The notes beneath the pieces were generated by a model. It saw nothing but the letters and a program-made list of their open reading frames with translations. It did not search any database and was not told the origin of the DNA. Shown here piece after piece: positions 28,412 through 36,401 of a DNA stretch of 64,000 nucleotides. This DNA is from Anaerobiospirillum thomasii (lineage in GTDB: Bacteria; Pseudomonadota; Gammaproteobacteria; Enterobacterales; Succinivibrionaceae): positions 105,001 through 169,000 of the forward strand of contig NZ_UAPU01000006.1 in assembly GCF_900445255.1 (NCBI RefSeq), given 5' to 3'. Every line of letters begins with the position of its first letter. Position 1 is the stretch's first letter. Position numbers and translations under genes: made by a program.

Positions 28412-28442
28412 AAAAACAAAGATGGACTTTGCCATCTTTGTT
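28412..28442 (-). terminator. Terminator of the UPF0303 gene; target of the group IIC intron
   Basis: AACAAAGATGG and CCATCTTTGTT form an 11-bp stem with a 6-base loop, followed on the minus strand by TTTTTA and then immediately by the intron 5' end. It lies 10 bases after the stop of the upstream gene. Confidence 0.9.
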
Positions 28443-28452
28443 TATGTGTGAT

Positions 28453-28944
28453 TTAAATATTAAATACCGGGACTTCTATCTGCTTTTGACCAAGGTATGT
28501 TGCAATCTGATTGGTCAGATACTGATGATCTCTTAAATGAGGCAGTCCTGATACCAAGGCTATGCCTCTGAACAGGCCGTTTACAACAATAGGGAAGCCA
28601 CCGCCTACTAAAGCATAGTGATCCTCATCATCATGCCATGGCTCATCTTCAATCATTTTAAGATGACGCAGTACAGCTACATGCAGTGAGGCCATCTGAG
28701 TTCTTTTAACAGTATTGGTCTTGCGCATCAGCCATCTGTTGTTGACCTCGTTGGTGCCCTGCTTGAAGCAGGCAAAAACCTCAAGATCATCAAAAATAAT
28801 TTTGGTAGCTATAGGTCTATCCAGATCTTTTGAGTTTTCAATGATTAAACTGCCAAGTTCAATAGCAGCAGTATGATCAAAGGTCTTGAATTTATAAAGT
28901 TGTTCCTGCTCTACAATAGCATCAAGTGTTTCCTGTCTGTACAT
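28453..28944 (-). CDS. UPF0303/heme-degrading-domain family protein
   Basis: The 163-residue protein matches the UPF0303 (DUF336-like, YBR137W-type) family: FDHTAAIELGSLIIENSK, RPIATKIIFDDLEVFACF, NNRWLMRKTNTVKRTQMAS and HYALVGGGFPIVVNGL followed by SGLPHLRDHQYL. Family members are small homo-oligomers annotated as heme-degrading-domain proteins, but their in vivo role is unsettled. It is a single gene with AGGAG before the ATG and its own terminator. UPF0303 genes often sit near sugar catabolic operons in gammaproteobacteria, which fits this position beside the iclR region. Confidence 0.8.
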   Translation of the reverse strand: MYRQETLDAIVEQEQLYKFKTFDHTAAIELGSLIIENSKDLDRPIATKIIFDDLEVFACFKQGTNEVNNRWLMRKTNTVKRTQMASLHVAVLRHLKMIEDEPWHDDEDHYALVGGGFPIVVNGLFRGIALVSGLPHLRDHQYLTNQIATYLGQKQIEVPVFNI

Positions 28945-29036
28945 ACAATCTCCTAAAGCAATGTCCTGCTATATAATACAATGATTTGCCAAAAAAAGAA
29001 TAATGCTTTGCTCTCTTACAAAGGCAGGTCACAAAA

Positions 29037-29336
29037 TTACAGCAGTGAAACTACTTGGCCTTTATAGTTACTTATAAAGATAGCAGCTTCCCTTGCTTTT
29101 ACTCTGTAACATATCAATTTAGAAGATATAGCGCTGTTCTCTTCTCCTTTATTGTTTTTTTTCCTCTCAATGAAGAAGTTACTGTCAACAATTCTTATGC
29201 TCTCACACTTGTCACATAGACTCAGCACTATACTTTCGTCTATATCCTCTTCTTTAAAAACAACCACACTGTCTGTTCTTTCTATAATCTCTCGACATTG
29301 TAGTAAAGATGAGTTTGAATTTAACATGTATAACAT
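29037..29336 (-). CDS. DsrH/TusB-like sulfur relay protein
   Basis: The 99-residue protein begins MLYMLNSNSSLLQCREII, resembling the start of TusB/DsrH (MLHxLxxSP), with the following segment DSVVVFKEEDIDES in place of the TusB LLLLQDGV strand. It is the third of three overlapping small genes whose sizes and order match tusD-tusC-tusB (dsrE-dsrF-dsrH). It overlaps the preceding gene by TAATG. It is divergent from canonical TusB, so it is probably a paralogue. In known complexes the DCB hexamer carries persulfide from TusA; no other sulfur gene is in the window. Confidence 0.6.
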   Translation of the reverse strand: MLYMLNSNSSLLQCREIIERTDSVVVFKEEDIDESIVLSLCDKCESIRIVDSNFFIERKKNNKGEENSAISSKLICYRVKAREAAIFISNYKGQVVSLL

Positions 29337-29641
29337 TAAAATGTTACCACCTTTTCTGACTGCTCAATACATTTACGAAACTCAGTTTTATCTATCATCT
29401 TTATAAACATATATTCATCTTTTAATGAACCATTTCCTAAAGCGTATGTAGGTACATTAAATAACTCTAGTTGTCTTATTTTTTTTACTCTATCTAAACT
29501 GCTATTCTTAATTGTATCTAGAATCTCTGGCATAATCATAAACATGCATTCAATGTCCATATCAGCCATTGTCAAAGTCAATTCTAGAGCGTGCTCAAAG
29601 TCGTTTGTTTCTATACTACTGTTTAAGATAATTAAAATCAT
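29336..29641 (-). CDS. DsrF/TusC-like sulfur relay protein
   Basis: The 101-residue protein has the alpha/beta pattern of DsrE/F proteins: an initial strand MILIILNSSIETNDFEHALE, a middle hydrophobic segment and the typical ending TEFRKCIEQSEKVVTF, where TusC/TusD proteins end in DRVVxF. It starts directly after the stop of the DsrE-like gene and shares TAATG with the next gene. Identification rests on order, size and C-terminal motif; the central region is poorly conserved. Confidence 0.6.
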   Translation of the reverse strand: MILIILNSSIETNDFEHALELTLTMADMDIECMFMIMPEILDTIKNSSLDRVKKIRQLELFNVPTYALGNGSLKDEYMFIKMIDKTEFRKCIEQSEKVVTF

Positions 29642-29965
29642 TTAAAAACTTATAACCTTTTCTGCCTGTGCTATACAAATAGCTAGTTCTGTATATCCAG
29701 ATATCTCTACTCCAACCAATTGCTCTTTTTCTATGTTCTGCTCTTCAGTAGCTCTGCCGCATACCAAGAGTCTTACATCATAGATATCAGCTTTATTTTT
29801 ATATTGTTTCAACAGGTCTGCATTTATATTCTTAAACAATGAAGCAGAGTTACCTGTAAAAAATATAACATCAAGTTCGAATTGATAAGATTCCATCAAC
29901 TCAAGAATAGTTTGATGTATATTTTCTTTATCCGCATCCTGTTTAACTATTATCATATACTTCAT
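29642..29965 (-). CDS. DsrE/TusD-like sulfur relay protein
   Basis: The 107-residue protein shows the DsrE fold pattern: MKYMIIVKQDADKENIHQTI, LDVIFFTGNSASLFKN, and then DVRLLVCGRATEEQNI, in which the Cys aligns with the persulfide-carrying Cys78 of E. coli TusD. It ends AICIAQAEKVISF, matching the TusD C-terminus (DRVVQF). It is the first of the three Dsr-like genes and starts 15 bases after the iclR stop, so all four genes form one operon. The presence of the catalytic Cys suggests a working sulfur-transfer function. Confidence 0.68.
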   Translation of the reverse strand: MKYMIIVKQDADKENIHQTILELMESYQFELDVIFFTGNSASLFKNINADLLKQYKNKADIYDVRLLVCGRATEEQNIEKEQLVGVEISGYTELAICIAQAEKVISF

Positions 29966-29980
29966 CGTTGATAGACTCTT

Positions 29981-30754
29981 CTATAAGCTTTCAGATATTT
30001 TTGCGCTAGCAGCGTTTAACTTTCTAATTAAACTATCACGTTGTACTCCTTTTATTTCTATGGAGTTGCCATATATGCCGATAGCTCCAATTGGATAGTG
30101 CATAGAATCATATACTCCTACGGCTATATCCATAATATTTTCACAAAAGGTCCCATCACAGACAGCAACATTTTTATCCCTAATCTGCTCTATTTTCTTT
30201 TCAAGAACACTCCAAGAAACAATAGTATCATCTGTGACTTTTGAGAGCTCACTTCCCTTTATTGTCTGCAGTTCTGAATCAGACATATGTGCCAAAATAC
30301 ACTGTCCAATTGCTAGGCTATGTGCTGGTACTATCAATCCTGCACTAATATTATTTACAACACTTTTTATCTCTCTACAAGCAGTAGTATAAATGATAAT
30401 TATTTCTTGCTCACGATCAGAAGATAAGAAAGGAATGGCTAGATAAAAACTTTGTTTAAAATACTCACTTAGTGGTGATAGCGCTTTTTGAGCAGCTACG
30501 CAAAGAGGGAGACGCGACTGAACCTCTGCACCCACAAAATAAAACTTAAGACCTAGCCCATACGCTTTAGTTTGAGAATTCTGAAAGATAAAGCCCCTAT
30601 CTTTTAAGGTATTGAGAATTCTGAATGTCCCGCTTTTAACAAGATTAAGTCTTCTACTTATCTCTGTTACGCCCATTTCACGCTTTTCATTGGTAAGAAG
30701 CTCAATGATGTCCATGGCTTTATGTAGCAGATTTATATTTGAAGAGTCTTTCAT
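29981..30754 (-). CDS. IclR-family transcriptional regulator
   Basis: The 257-residue protein has an N-terminal winged helix (residues 9-70: AMDIIELLTNEKREMGVTEISRRL, then SGTFRILNTLKDRGFI) and a C-terminal IclR effector domain (LVVPAHS-like LIVPAHSLAIGQCILA, ending in DIAVGVYDSMHYPIGAIGI). It is transcribed divergently from the TRAP-aldolase-kinase operon and first in an operon with the Dsr-like trio. Two near-identical palindromes of IclR type in the 234-bp divergent region are its likely operators. Both the gene and its target are therefore expected to respond to the same sugar-derived ligand. Confidence 0.9.
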   Translation of the reverse strand: MKDSSNINLLHKAMDIIELLTNEKREMGVTEISRRLNLVKSGTFRILNTLKDRGFIFQNSQTKAYGLGLKFYFVGAEVQSRLPLCVAAQKALSPLSEYFKQSFYLAIPFLSSDREQEIIIIYTTACREIKSVVNNISAGLIVPAHSLAIGQCILAHMSDSELQTIKGSELSKVTDDTIVSWSVLEKKIEQIRDKNVAVCDGTFCENIMDIAVGVYDSMHYPIGAIGIYGNSIEIKGVQRDSLIRKLNAASAKISESL

Positions 30755-30827
30755 GCTTTGTGCATATCCCTCTTTTTTGTTTTTTTTATTTTATTACAAA
30801 AACAACATTTTCAACAAAAATACTTCA

Positions 30828-30846
30828 TGTTCCACAGAATAGAACA
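30828..30846. promoter_or_regulatory. IclR-type operator, iclR side
   Basis: TGTTCCACAGAATAGAACA is an interrupted palindrome (TGTTC/GAACA arms) 74 bases upstream of iclR. It differs at only two positions from the copy at 30951-30969. Confidence 0.75.
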
Positions 30847-30916
30847 AAATCAGACAAATACTAAAAATAGGCCAAAAATTATTTGTGACACATAACTCAT
30901 TTTTTGTTTTTTCAAT

Positions 30917-30944
30917 TTGTAAACCTTTCTTTCAAGACTAATAT
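30917..30944 (+). promoter_or_regulatory. Predicted promoter of the TRAP-aldolase-kinase operon
   Basis: TTGTAA (30917-30922), 16 bases, TAATAT (30939-30944). The expected transcription start falls inside the operator at 30951-30969, a position suited to repression. Confidence 0.5.
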
Positions 30945-30950
30945 TAATAT

Positions 30951-30969
30951 TGTTCCACTGAGTAGAACA
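30951..30969. promoter_or_regulatory. IclR-type operator, dctP side
   Basis: TGTTCCACTGAGTAGAACA lies 20 bases upstream of the dctP start, immediately before the ribosome binding site AGGAG. It is nearly identical to the palindrome 123 bp away beside iclR, which suggests two dimers and possible looping. Confidence 0.78.
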
Positions 30970-30988
30970 ATATTAGGAGTTTTGAATT

Positions 30989-32026
30989 ATGAATAGTTTT
31001 TTTAAGCGCACCTTAGTTGGTGCAGGACTCATGGCTAGTGCAACAATGTTTTCTTGTGCTTTTGCCCTGCAGGCTCCAACATTTACCCAGAACAAAGCAC
31101 CGGCTCAAGCTACAAATGCCGAATTTACTATGAATATTGGTCACGTAGCAGGTGCTGAACATCCTGTAAATATTTCACTCAAACAGTTTAAAACCAATGT
31201 TGAACAAAGAACTGGTGGCAAGCTTGCAATTAACATATATGACAGCGGATCTTTAGGCGGAGAGCTCGAAATGCTCGAGCAAATGAATATAGGCACTCTA
31301 GAGTCATCTGTAATCATGTCAGGATCTTTTTGGGAACGTTATGATACTGCCGCAAATGTTTCTTTAATTCCATTCCTATTTGATACTTTAGAAGGAGCAA
31401 GAAAGGCCTGGAATGGAGAGTTTGGTGCAAAATTTGCTAAAGATATTATCGAACCAAACGGAGCCTACGTTTTATCCTATTGGGAGTCTGGATATAGACA
31501 CCTTTCCTGCAACGAAAAACCTATAAATGTGCCTGCAGATATGAAAGGAATTAAATTTAGAACATCAGAAAATGACATGAAGGTACAGATGTTCAAGGCT
31601 CTTGACTCAAATGTTGTGATGCTCCCATTCTCTGAATTATTTACAGCATTACAGCAAGGAACTGTTTCTGGTCAAGAGAACCCTGCTGCTAACATTCTTG
31701 CCTCATCATTATTTGAGGTTCAAAAGTATATGTCATTAACTGGACATATGTATGATAACTGCGTCTTTGGTGTAAACAAACAATGGTTTGACAAACTTCC
31801 TGAAGATTTTAAAGTAATCGTAAAAGAAGAAGCCGCTAAAGCCCGCCTACTTGATCTTGAATTATCTGATGAAGCTAAGTTCATTGCTAAGCTGAAAGAG
31901 AAAGGCATGATCATTAATGAAGTAGATAAGGAAGCCTTTAGAAAGCAGATCAAGCCTATCTGGGACAAATTCACAAAAGAACACGGTCCAGAGTGGATTG
32001 AGCTTGCCATTAAATCTCAGAAATAA
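30989..32026 (+). CDS. TRAP transporter substrate-binding protein (DctP type)
   Basis: This 345-residue periplasmic binding protein has an N-terminal signal peptide (MNSFFKRTLVGAGLMASATM, cleavage probably after CAFA). Family features are HPVNISLKQFKTNVEQRTGGKLAI, SGSLGGELEMLEQMNIGTLE, MKGIKFRTSENDM with the Arg that binds the ligand carboxylate or hydroxyls, and LFTALQQGTVSGQENP. It captures the substrate for the DctQM permease encoded next. The group with RTSEN and GQENP usually binds sugar acids or related polyols, but the ligand cannot be fixed. It is the first gene of a five-gene operon under the IclR operator. Confidence 0.93.
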   Translation: MNSFFKRTLVGAGLMASATMFSCAFALQAPTFTQNKAPAQATNAEFTMNIGHVAGAEHPVNISLKQFKTNVEQRTGGKLAINIYDSGSLGGELEMLEQMNIGTLESSVIMSGSFWERYDTAANVSLIPFLFDTLEGARKAWNGEFGAKFAKDIIEPNGAYVLSYWESGYRHLSCNEKPINVPADMKGIKFRTSENDMKVQMFKALDSNVVMLPFSELFTALQQGTVSGQENPAANILASSLFEVQKYMSLTGHMYDNCVFGVNKQWFDKLPEDFKVIVKEEAAKARLLDLELSDEAKFIAKLKEKGMIINEVDKEAFRKQIKPIWDKFTKEHGPEWIELAIKSQK

Positions 32027-32044
32027 ATTTAAGGGGTAAGCGCT

Positions 32045-32524
32045 ATGAAATTGATTGATATTGTAAAAAAACTTGTAACCTGGGCCTGCAGTTTTGCTTT
32101 GGCACTTATGGCTACTATAGTTTTTATTCAAGTTATAAATCGCAATATTTTTGGTGGTTCATTTAAGTGGGTTGAAGAGATGGCATCCATGTGTATGGTT
32201 TGGATTACATTTTTTGGTGCAGCCCTTGCTACAACCTTAAATGCTCATACTCGCATCGAGTTATTCGTGTCACTTCTACCAAAGCGCTTATCCAGAACAA
32301 TTTTTGCTTTAGGAGATTTAGTATGCGCCGCCTTTTCAACAGCTTTATGTTGCTACAGCTATCCTCTTATTATGGCAAATCTGCATACTATGTCTCCTGC
32401 AATGAAGCTTCCTCTTGCTATTAACTATATAGTTTTCTTTATCGCAGCTCTTTTAATTACTTTCTTTATGATATTAAGAGCGGTAGAAGATTTTAAAGAC
32501 AAAGAGCAGAAAAAGGAGAATTAA
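32045..32524 (+). CDS. TRAP transporter small permease subunit (DctQ type)
   Basis: The 159-residue membrane protein has four predicted helices, as usual for DctQ (about residues 12-32, 44-65, 86-108, 126-148). It contains NRNIFGGSFKWVEEMASMCMVWITFFGAA, typical of the family (N-R...W-x-E-E...R...W). It pairs with the large permease encoded 3 bases downstream. It lies 18 bases after the binding-protein gene. Confidence 0.92.
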   Translation: MKLIDIVKKLVTWACSFALALMATIVFIQVINRNIFGGSFKWVEEMASMCMVWITFFGAALATTLNAHTRIELFVSLLPKRLSRTIFALGDLVCAAFSTALCCYSYPLIMANLHTMSPAMKLPLAINYIVFFIAALLITFFMILRAVEDFKDKEQKKEN

Positions 32525-32527
32525 GAT

Positions 32528-33811
32528 ATGGATCCTATTGCACTTATTTTTATTGCTCTTGCTGTATGCCTAATTCTTGGTATACCTGTGGCCTTTTCAA
32601 TAGGTATCAGTGTTCTCTCTTTTTTACTATATCAGGGATACCCTTCTCCTATTGTGATGGCTCAAAGAATGGTAGATGGTGCCCGTTCATATACTATGAT
32701 GGCCCTTCCTATGTTTATTTTCGCAGGCGCCCTTATGGCATACGGCAGCACTCCAAGACTAATGAGACTTGCCAATATGTTAGTTAGCAAAGTTCCAGGC
32801 GGTCTCGGCGCTGCAACTCTTGTAACCTGTGGCTTCTTTGGAGCAGTGTCAGGATCCGGAGTTGCATCCACAGCTGCAATAGGCGGAATTGTAGGCAAAG
32901 AAATGCTAAAACAAGGCTATGGGCTTGGAATCACTGCAGGCATTTTAGCCGGTGGCGGTGTAATGGCTACTCTCATTCCCCCATCTCTTGTAATGGTCAT
33001 ATATGCAGCAAGCACAGGCGTATCCGTAGGAGATATGTTTGTTGCAGGTATTGGTCCTGGCGTATTTATCATTCTGCTTCTTATATTAATGAACTGTATA
33101 ATTGCCAAAAGACGCAATATTGGCAGTGGTGAAATTATCACTTATACAGCTGGTGATAGAATAAAAATAATAGCAGATGCACTTCTCCCTCTTTTTTTAC
33201 CAGTGCTTATTATTGGTGGCGTGATATCTGGAGTTCTTACACCGACAGAGTCATCAGTAATAGCTACTGTTTATGCTCTATTCCTCGCTGTTTTTGTTTA
33301 TAAAGAGTTAACCTTTGCTAAATTTATAAAAGCAACATCTGAGTCAGTAATTACATCTGCAATTATCCTCTTTATTATCTCATCAGCCACTCCTTTTGGC
33401 TGGTTGATGGCGACTCAGAATGTCCCACAGATATTTACTCAATCAATAATAAATATAACGACAAATCCATACATGATAATGGCAATTTTCTTCTGCCTGC
33501 TATGGGTTCTCGGCTGTTTCATGGAGACTATATGCATAATTATTCTAATTACGCCAATACTGTTCCCTATAGTAACCTCTATGGGAGTTGATCCTATTCA
33601 TTTTGGTGTAGGAATGATGGCTAACCTTGCTGTAGGCGGCATTACACCTCCTCTATCAGTCGGACTATTTACAGCTTGTCGTATTTTAAACTGCAAAATT
33701 GAGCAAACATTCCCAGATGTTCTCTATATTGTTGCTGTAATTACTGTAGGTGCCATAATCACATTCATGGTCCCAGAGTTCTCTCTTTTCCTTGTAGATT
33801 TGCTAAAGTAG
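32528..33811 (+). CDS. TRAP transporter large permease subunit (DctM type)
   Basis: DctM is the sodium-coupled transport channel of the TRAP system. The 427-residue protein has about 12 hydrophobic helices, with family motifs LPMFIFAGALMAYGSTP, SGSGVASTAAIGGIVGKEM, TLIPPSLVMVIYAASTGVSVGDMF and TPTESSVIATVYALFL, and near the end NLAVGGITPPLSVGLFT. Both repeat halves are complete. It follows dctQ by 3 bases and precedes the aldolase by 9. Confidence 0.95.
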   Translation: MDPIALIFIALAVCLILGIPVAFSIGISVLSFLLYQGYPSPIVMAQRMVDGARSYTMMALPMFIFAGALMAYGSTPRLMRLANMLVSKVPGGLGAATLVTCGFFGAVSGSGVASTAAIGGIVGKEMLKQGYGLGITAGILAGGGVMATLIPPSLVMVIYAASTGVSVGDMFVAGIGPGVFIILLLILMNCIIAKRRNIGSGEIITYTAGDRIKIIADALLPLFLPVLIIGGVISGVLTPTESSVIATVYALFLAVFVYKELTFAKFIKATSESVITSAIILFIISSATPFGWLMATQNVPQIFTQSIINITTNPYMIMAIFFCLLWVLGCFMETICIIILITPILFPIVTSMGVDPIHFGVGMMANLAVGGITPPLSVGLFTACRILNCKIEQTFPDVLYIVAVITVGAIITFMVPEFSLFLVDLLK

Positions 33812-33820
33812 GTTTAAATT

Positions 33821-34429
33821 ATGAGTATTGAACAACTATCACAAGAAATAATTTCAGTTTGTAGGCTCTTAAGACAAAACAAGCTTGTTAATGCCACACA
33901 TGGAAATATCTCCGCAAGATATGGCGATATTATGCTTATAACTCCAACTGGTAGTGACTTTTATACAATTGAACAGGAAGACCTTGTTCAAATGAATATC
34001 ATATCAGGAGAAATTATTTCAAAAGGACACCCTTCAAAAGAATACGATTTACACCTTCTGGCATACAGAAAACGCCCCGATATAAATGCTGTTATTCATG
34101 CTCATAGTCCAAACTCTGTGGCAGTAAGCTGTCACAAAGAAGTTACTAATTTGGATAGTATTGTCCCAGCATACACTCTTTCTTTTGCTATTTATACAAA
34201 ACACCTGCCAATGGTGGGTTACTTTAAAGCAGGCTCTATGGAGCTAGCAGAAAAAGCGACTGACAAATTAATAGGCAATAATGCTGTAGTTCTGCAGCAT
34301 CACGGCATAATAGTTGTATCTGACTCTGTTATGAAAGGTCTTTATAGACTTGAGGAAATTGAAGAGAACAGCGAAATTGCACTAAAAATAGGTTTTGACA
34401 GCAAGTCCATGGATCCTGACTCTTTATAG
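33821..34429 (+). CDS. Class II aldolase (fuculose-phosphate aldolase family)
   Basis: This 202-residue zinc-dependent aldolase shows NATHGNISAR (phosphate loop), ITPTGSDF, PSKEYDLHLLAYR with the catalytic Glu, VIHAHSPNSVAVS with two zinc-binding His and LQHHGIIVV with the third. FucA-type enzymes cleave ketose 1-phosphates to DHAP and an aldehyde. With the FGGY kinase next door, the expected route is uptake, phosphorylation at C1 and cleavage. No isomerase is in the operon, so the transported compound may already be a ketose. Other family members act on ribulose 5-phosphate (epimerase) or on tetronates. Confidence 0.88.
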   Translation: MSIEQLSQEIISVCRLLRQNKLVNATHGNISARYGDIMLITPTGSDFYTIEQEDLVQMNIISGEIISKGHPSKEYDLHLLAYRKRPDINAVIHAHSPNSVAVSCHKEVTNLDSIVPAYTLSFAIYTKHLPMVGYFKAGSMELAEKATDKLIGNNAVVLQHHGIIVVSDSVMKGLYRLEEIEENSEIALKIGFDSKSMDPDSL

Positions 34430-34455
34430 TTTAAATAAAGTTAAGAGAGTTTATT

Positions 34456-35973
34456 GTGAATAAAACTATATACAAAGATCTGCTTCTTGGAATAGATATT
34501 GGAACTACAGGAACCAAGTGTACTTTTTACAACTTCAAGGGGCAGAAGGTATCCTCAGGATATCAAGAATACAGAATGATTCATCCACAAGATGGGTGGA
34601 CAGAACAAGATCCTAGCAGGTGGTGGAGAGCTGTAAAGGAAAATATTCAGCTTTGCATCGATGTAGATAATATTGATACTGGTCGTGTTGCATGCATAGC
34701 TGTAAGCTCTACAAATGCAGTGATGCTAATGGGAAAATCTAAAATTATCTATAATGGAGTAGGTCTTCATGATCAAAGAGCTACTCAACAAGAGCAATGG
34801 CTAAAACAAAATGTTGGTGATGATTATATATTTAATATAACCGGAAATAACATTGTAAAAGGCTCTTTTGCCTTGCCGACTCTTAGATGGTTTATAGATA
34901 ATAGACCAGATTTAATAGAGGAAACAGAAAAGTTCTTAATACCAAATGGCTTTATTATAAAGAAACTGACAGATGAGTATTCTGTAGACAAACCTCGTAG
35001 TGGTCTAACATTAATGAACGACTTGAAAAAAGGATGTTGGTCAGATGAAATTATAAATAAAGCACAGATCCCTTCATCTATTCTTCCCCCTATTTTTAAA
35101 TCTACAGATATTGTGGGCGAGGTTACAAAAAAAGCAGCAAAATCAACGGGACTTAAAGAAGGAACTCCTGTTTGTGCTGGAGCTATCGATACTATATCAG
35201 CTACTTTGGCCACCGGAGCAATTAATCCTCAGGATATTGCTATTACCATTGGCAGTAGTGGTCGAGTATGTCAAATTGACAATGAGCCATTTTTTAAACC
35301 TCATGTTCTTTCTACACCTTATGCCTTTGATAATATTTTTGCATCGGTTCAAACAACAGATAATGCAGGAATTTCATTAAAATGGTTTAGAGACACATTT
35401 GGTAAAGTAGTTTTTCAAGATGCTCTTAATGCAGGTATCAGCATATATGAGCAAATGAACAGACTCTGTTCTAAATCACAGCCAAACTCGTCTCTTATTT
35501 TTTTACCTTATTTATCAGGCGAAAAAAGCCCTATATGGGATCCAAGTGCTAGAGGAGTTTTCTTTGGCGTCGGCTTAAACTCAAACTACAGTGATTTTAT
35601 AAGAGCGATTATGGAAGGCGTTGCTTTTTCTATAAAGCACTGCATTCACAATCTTTTACAAGGAAAGGCTAATTCATCATCTGCTCCTATTCCTATAGGA
35701 GGTGGCATAGCCAACAGTGATATTTGGTGTCAGATTTTTGCGGATATACTACAAAGACCAATAATTCAACTGTGCTATGAGGAAACCGAAACTCTCGGAG
35801 ATATCATTATTGCAGCACAAGCAGTTGGTATAAATGATATAACGCCAGATTTTGGAAAAAAACTTACAGCAAAGGGGAAAATTAAGGCACCATCAAAAGA
35901 TCTGAGTGACTTATATAACGAAAAGTTTGAAAAATATCTTAAGCTATATAATTCTGTAAAAGAGCTATATTAA
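34456..35973 (+). CDS. FGGY-family carbohydrate kinase
   Basis: The 505-residue sugar kinase begins at a GTG at 34456 with GAGAG about 8 bases upstream. Domain I has LLGIDIGTTGTKCTFYNF (phosphate 1 loop) and DGWTEQDPSRWW; domain II has ITIGSSGRVCQ, SGEKSPIWDPSARGVFFG and IPIGGGIANSDIWCQIFADILQRP (adenosine region). Length and motifs fit xylulokinase/gluconokinase-like FGGY enzymes. In the operon it should phosphorylate the sugar brought in by the TRAP system, giving the substrate of the aldolase. Which ketose is used cannot be decided. Confidence 0.9.
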   Translation: MNKTIYKDLLLGIDIGTTGTKCTFYNFKGQKVSSGYQEYRMIHPQDGWTEQDPSRWWRAVKENIQLCIDVDNIDTGRVACIAVSSTNAVMLMGKSKIIYNGVGLHDQRATQQEQWLKQNVGDDYIFNITGNNIVKGSFALPTLRWFIDNRPDLIEETEKFLIPNGFIIKKLTDEYSVDKPRSGLTLMNDLKKGCWSDEIINKAQIPSSILPPIFKSTDIVGEVTKKAAKSTGLKEGTPVCAGAIDTISATLATGAINPQDIAITIGSSGRVCQIDNEPFFKPHVLSTPYAFDNIFASVQTTDNAGISLKWFRDTFGKVVFQDALNAGISIYEQMNRLCSKSQPNSSLIFLPYLSGEKSPIWDPSARGVFFGVGLNSNYSDFIRAIMEGVAFSIKHCIHNLLQGKANSSSAPIPIGGGIANSDIWCQIFADILQRPIIQLCYEETETLGDIIIAAQAVGINDITPDFGKKLTAKGKIKAPSKDLSDLYNEKFEKYLKLYNSVKELY

Positions 35974-35984
35974 AATTATATTTA

Positions 35985-36013
35985 ACAGCTGCTATTTATA
36001 ACATAGCAGCTGT
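35985..36013. terminator. Hairpin between the kinase and ridA genes (likely bidirectional terminator)
   Basis: ACAGCTGCTA and TAGCAGCTGT form a perfect 10-bp stem with a 9-base loop, between the convergent kinase and ridA stops. U-runs are poor on both sides, so termination may be partial. Confidence 0.6.
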
Positions 36014-36020
36014 AAGTGAT

Positions 36021-36401
36021 CTATTTACGTAAATCAACAACCACTTCAATCTCGCACAGTGCTCCTTTTGGAAGTTCGGCTACTGCCACGCATGATCTGG
36101 CAGGATATGGTGCTTTTAAATAGGAGGCGTAGATTTCATTAAAAACTGCAAAATCAGACATATTCTTTAAAAAACATGTGGTCTTTACAATCTTTGAGAC
36201 ATCAGCACCTGCTGCCTCAACTAAAGCCACTACATTCTGCATGGCCTGATGAGTCTGTTCACTGATATCGCCTTTAAGCTCTCCTGTCTTTGGATTTATA
36301 GCAACCTGACCTGAGGCAAAAAGTAAATTTCCAACAATACGTCCCTGTGAATATGGGCCAATAGCCTGTGGGGCTTTGTCTGTTGATAAGACCTGTGACA
36401 T
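36021..36401 (-). CDS. ridA: RidA-family enamine/imine deaminase
   Basis: RidA hydrolyses reactive enamine/imine intermediates such as 2-aminoacrylate released by PLP enzymes. The start at 36401 (MSQVLSTDKAPQAIGPYSQ) is preceded by AAGGAG and gives 126 residues, the family length. Motifs GNLLFASGQVAI, NVVALVEAAGADVSKIVKTTCFL and YPARSCVAVAELPKGALCEIE, with the conserved Arg and Glu that contact the carboxylate, are present. An in-frame extension upstream looks non-coding. It is a single gene between two sugar operons. Confidence 0.95.
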   Translation of the reverse strand: MSQVLSTDKAPQAIGPYSQGRIVGNLLFASGQVAINPKTGELKGDISEQTHQAMQNVVALVEAAGADVSKIVKTTCFLKNMSDFAVFNEIYASYLKAPYPARSCVAVAELPKGALCEIEVVVDLRK

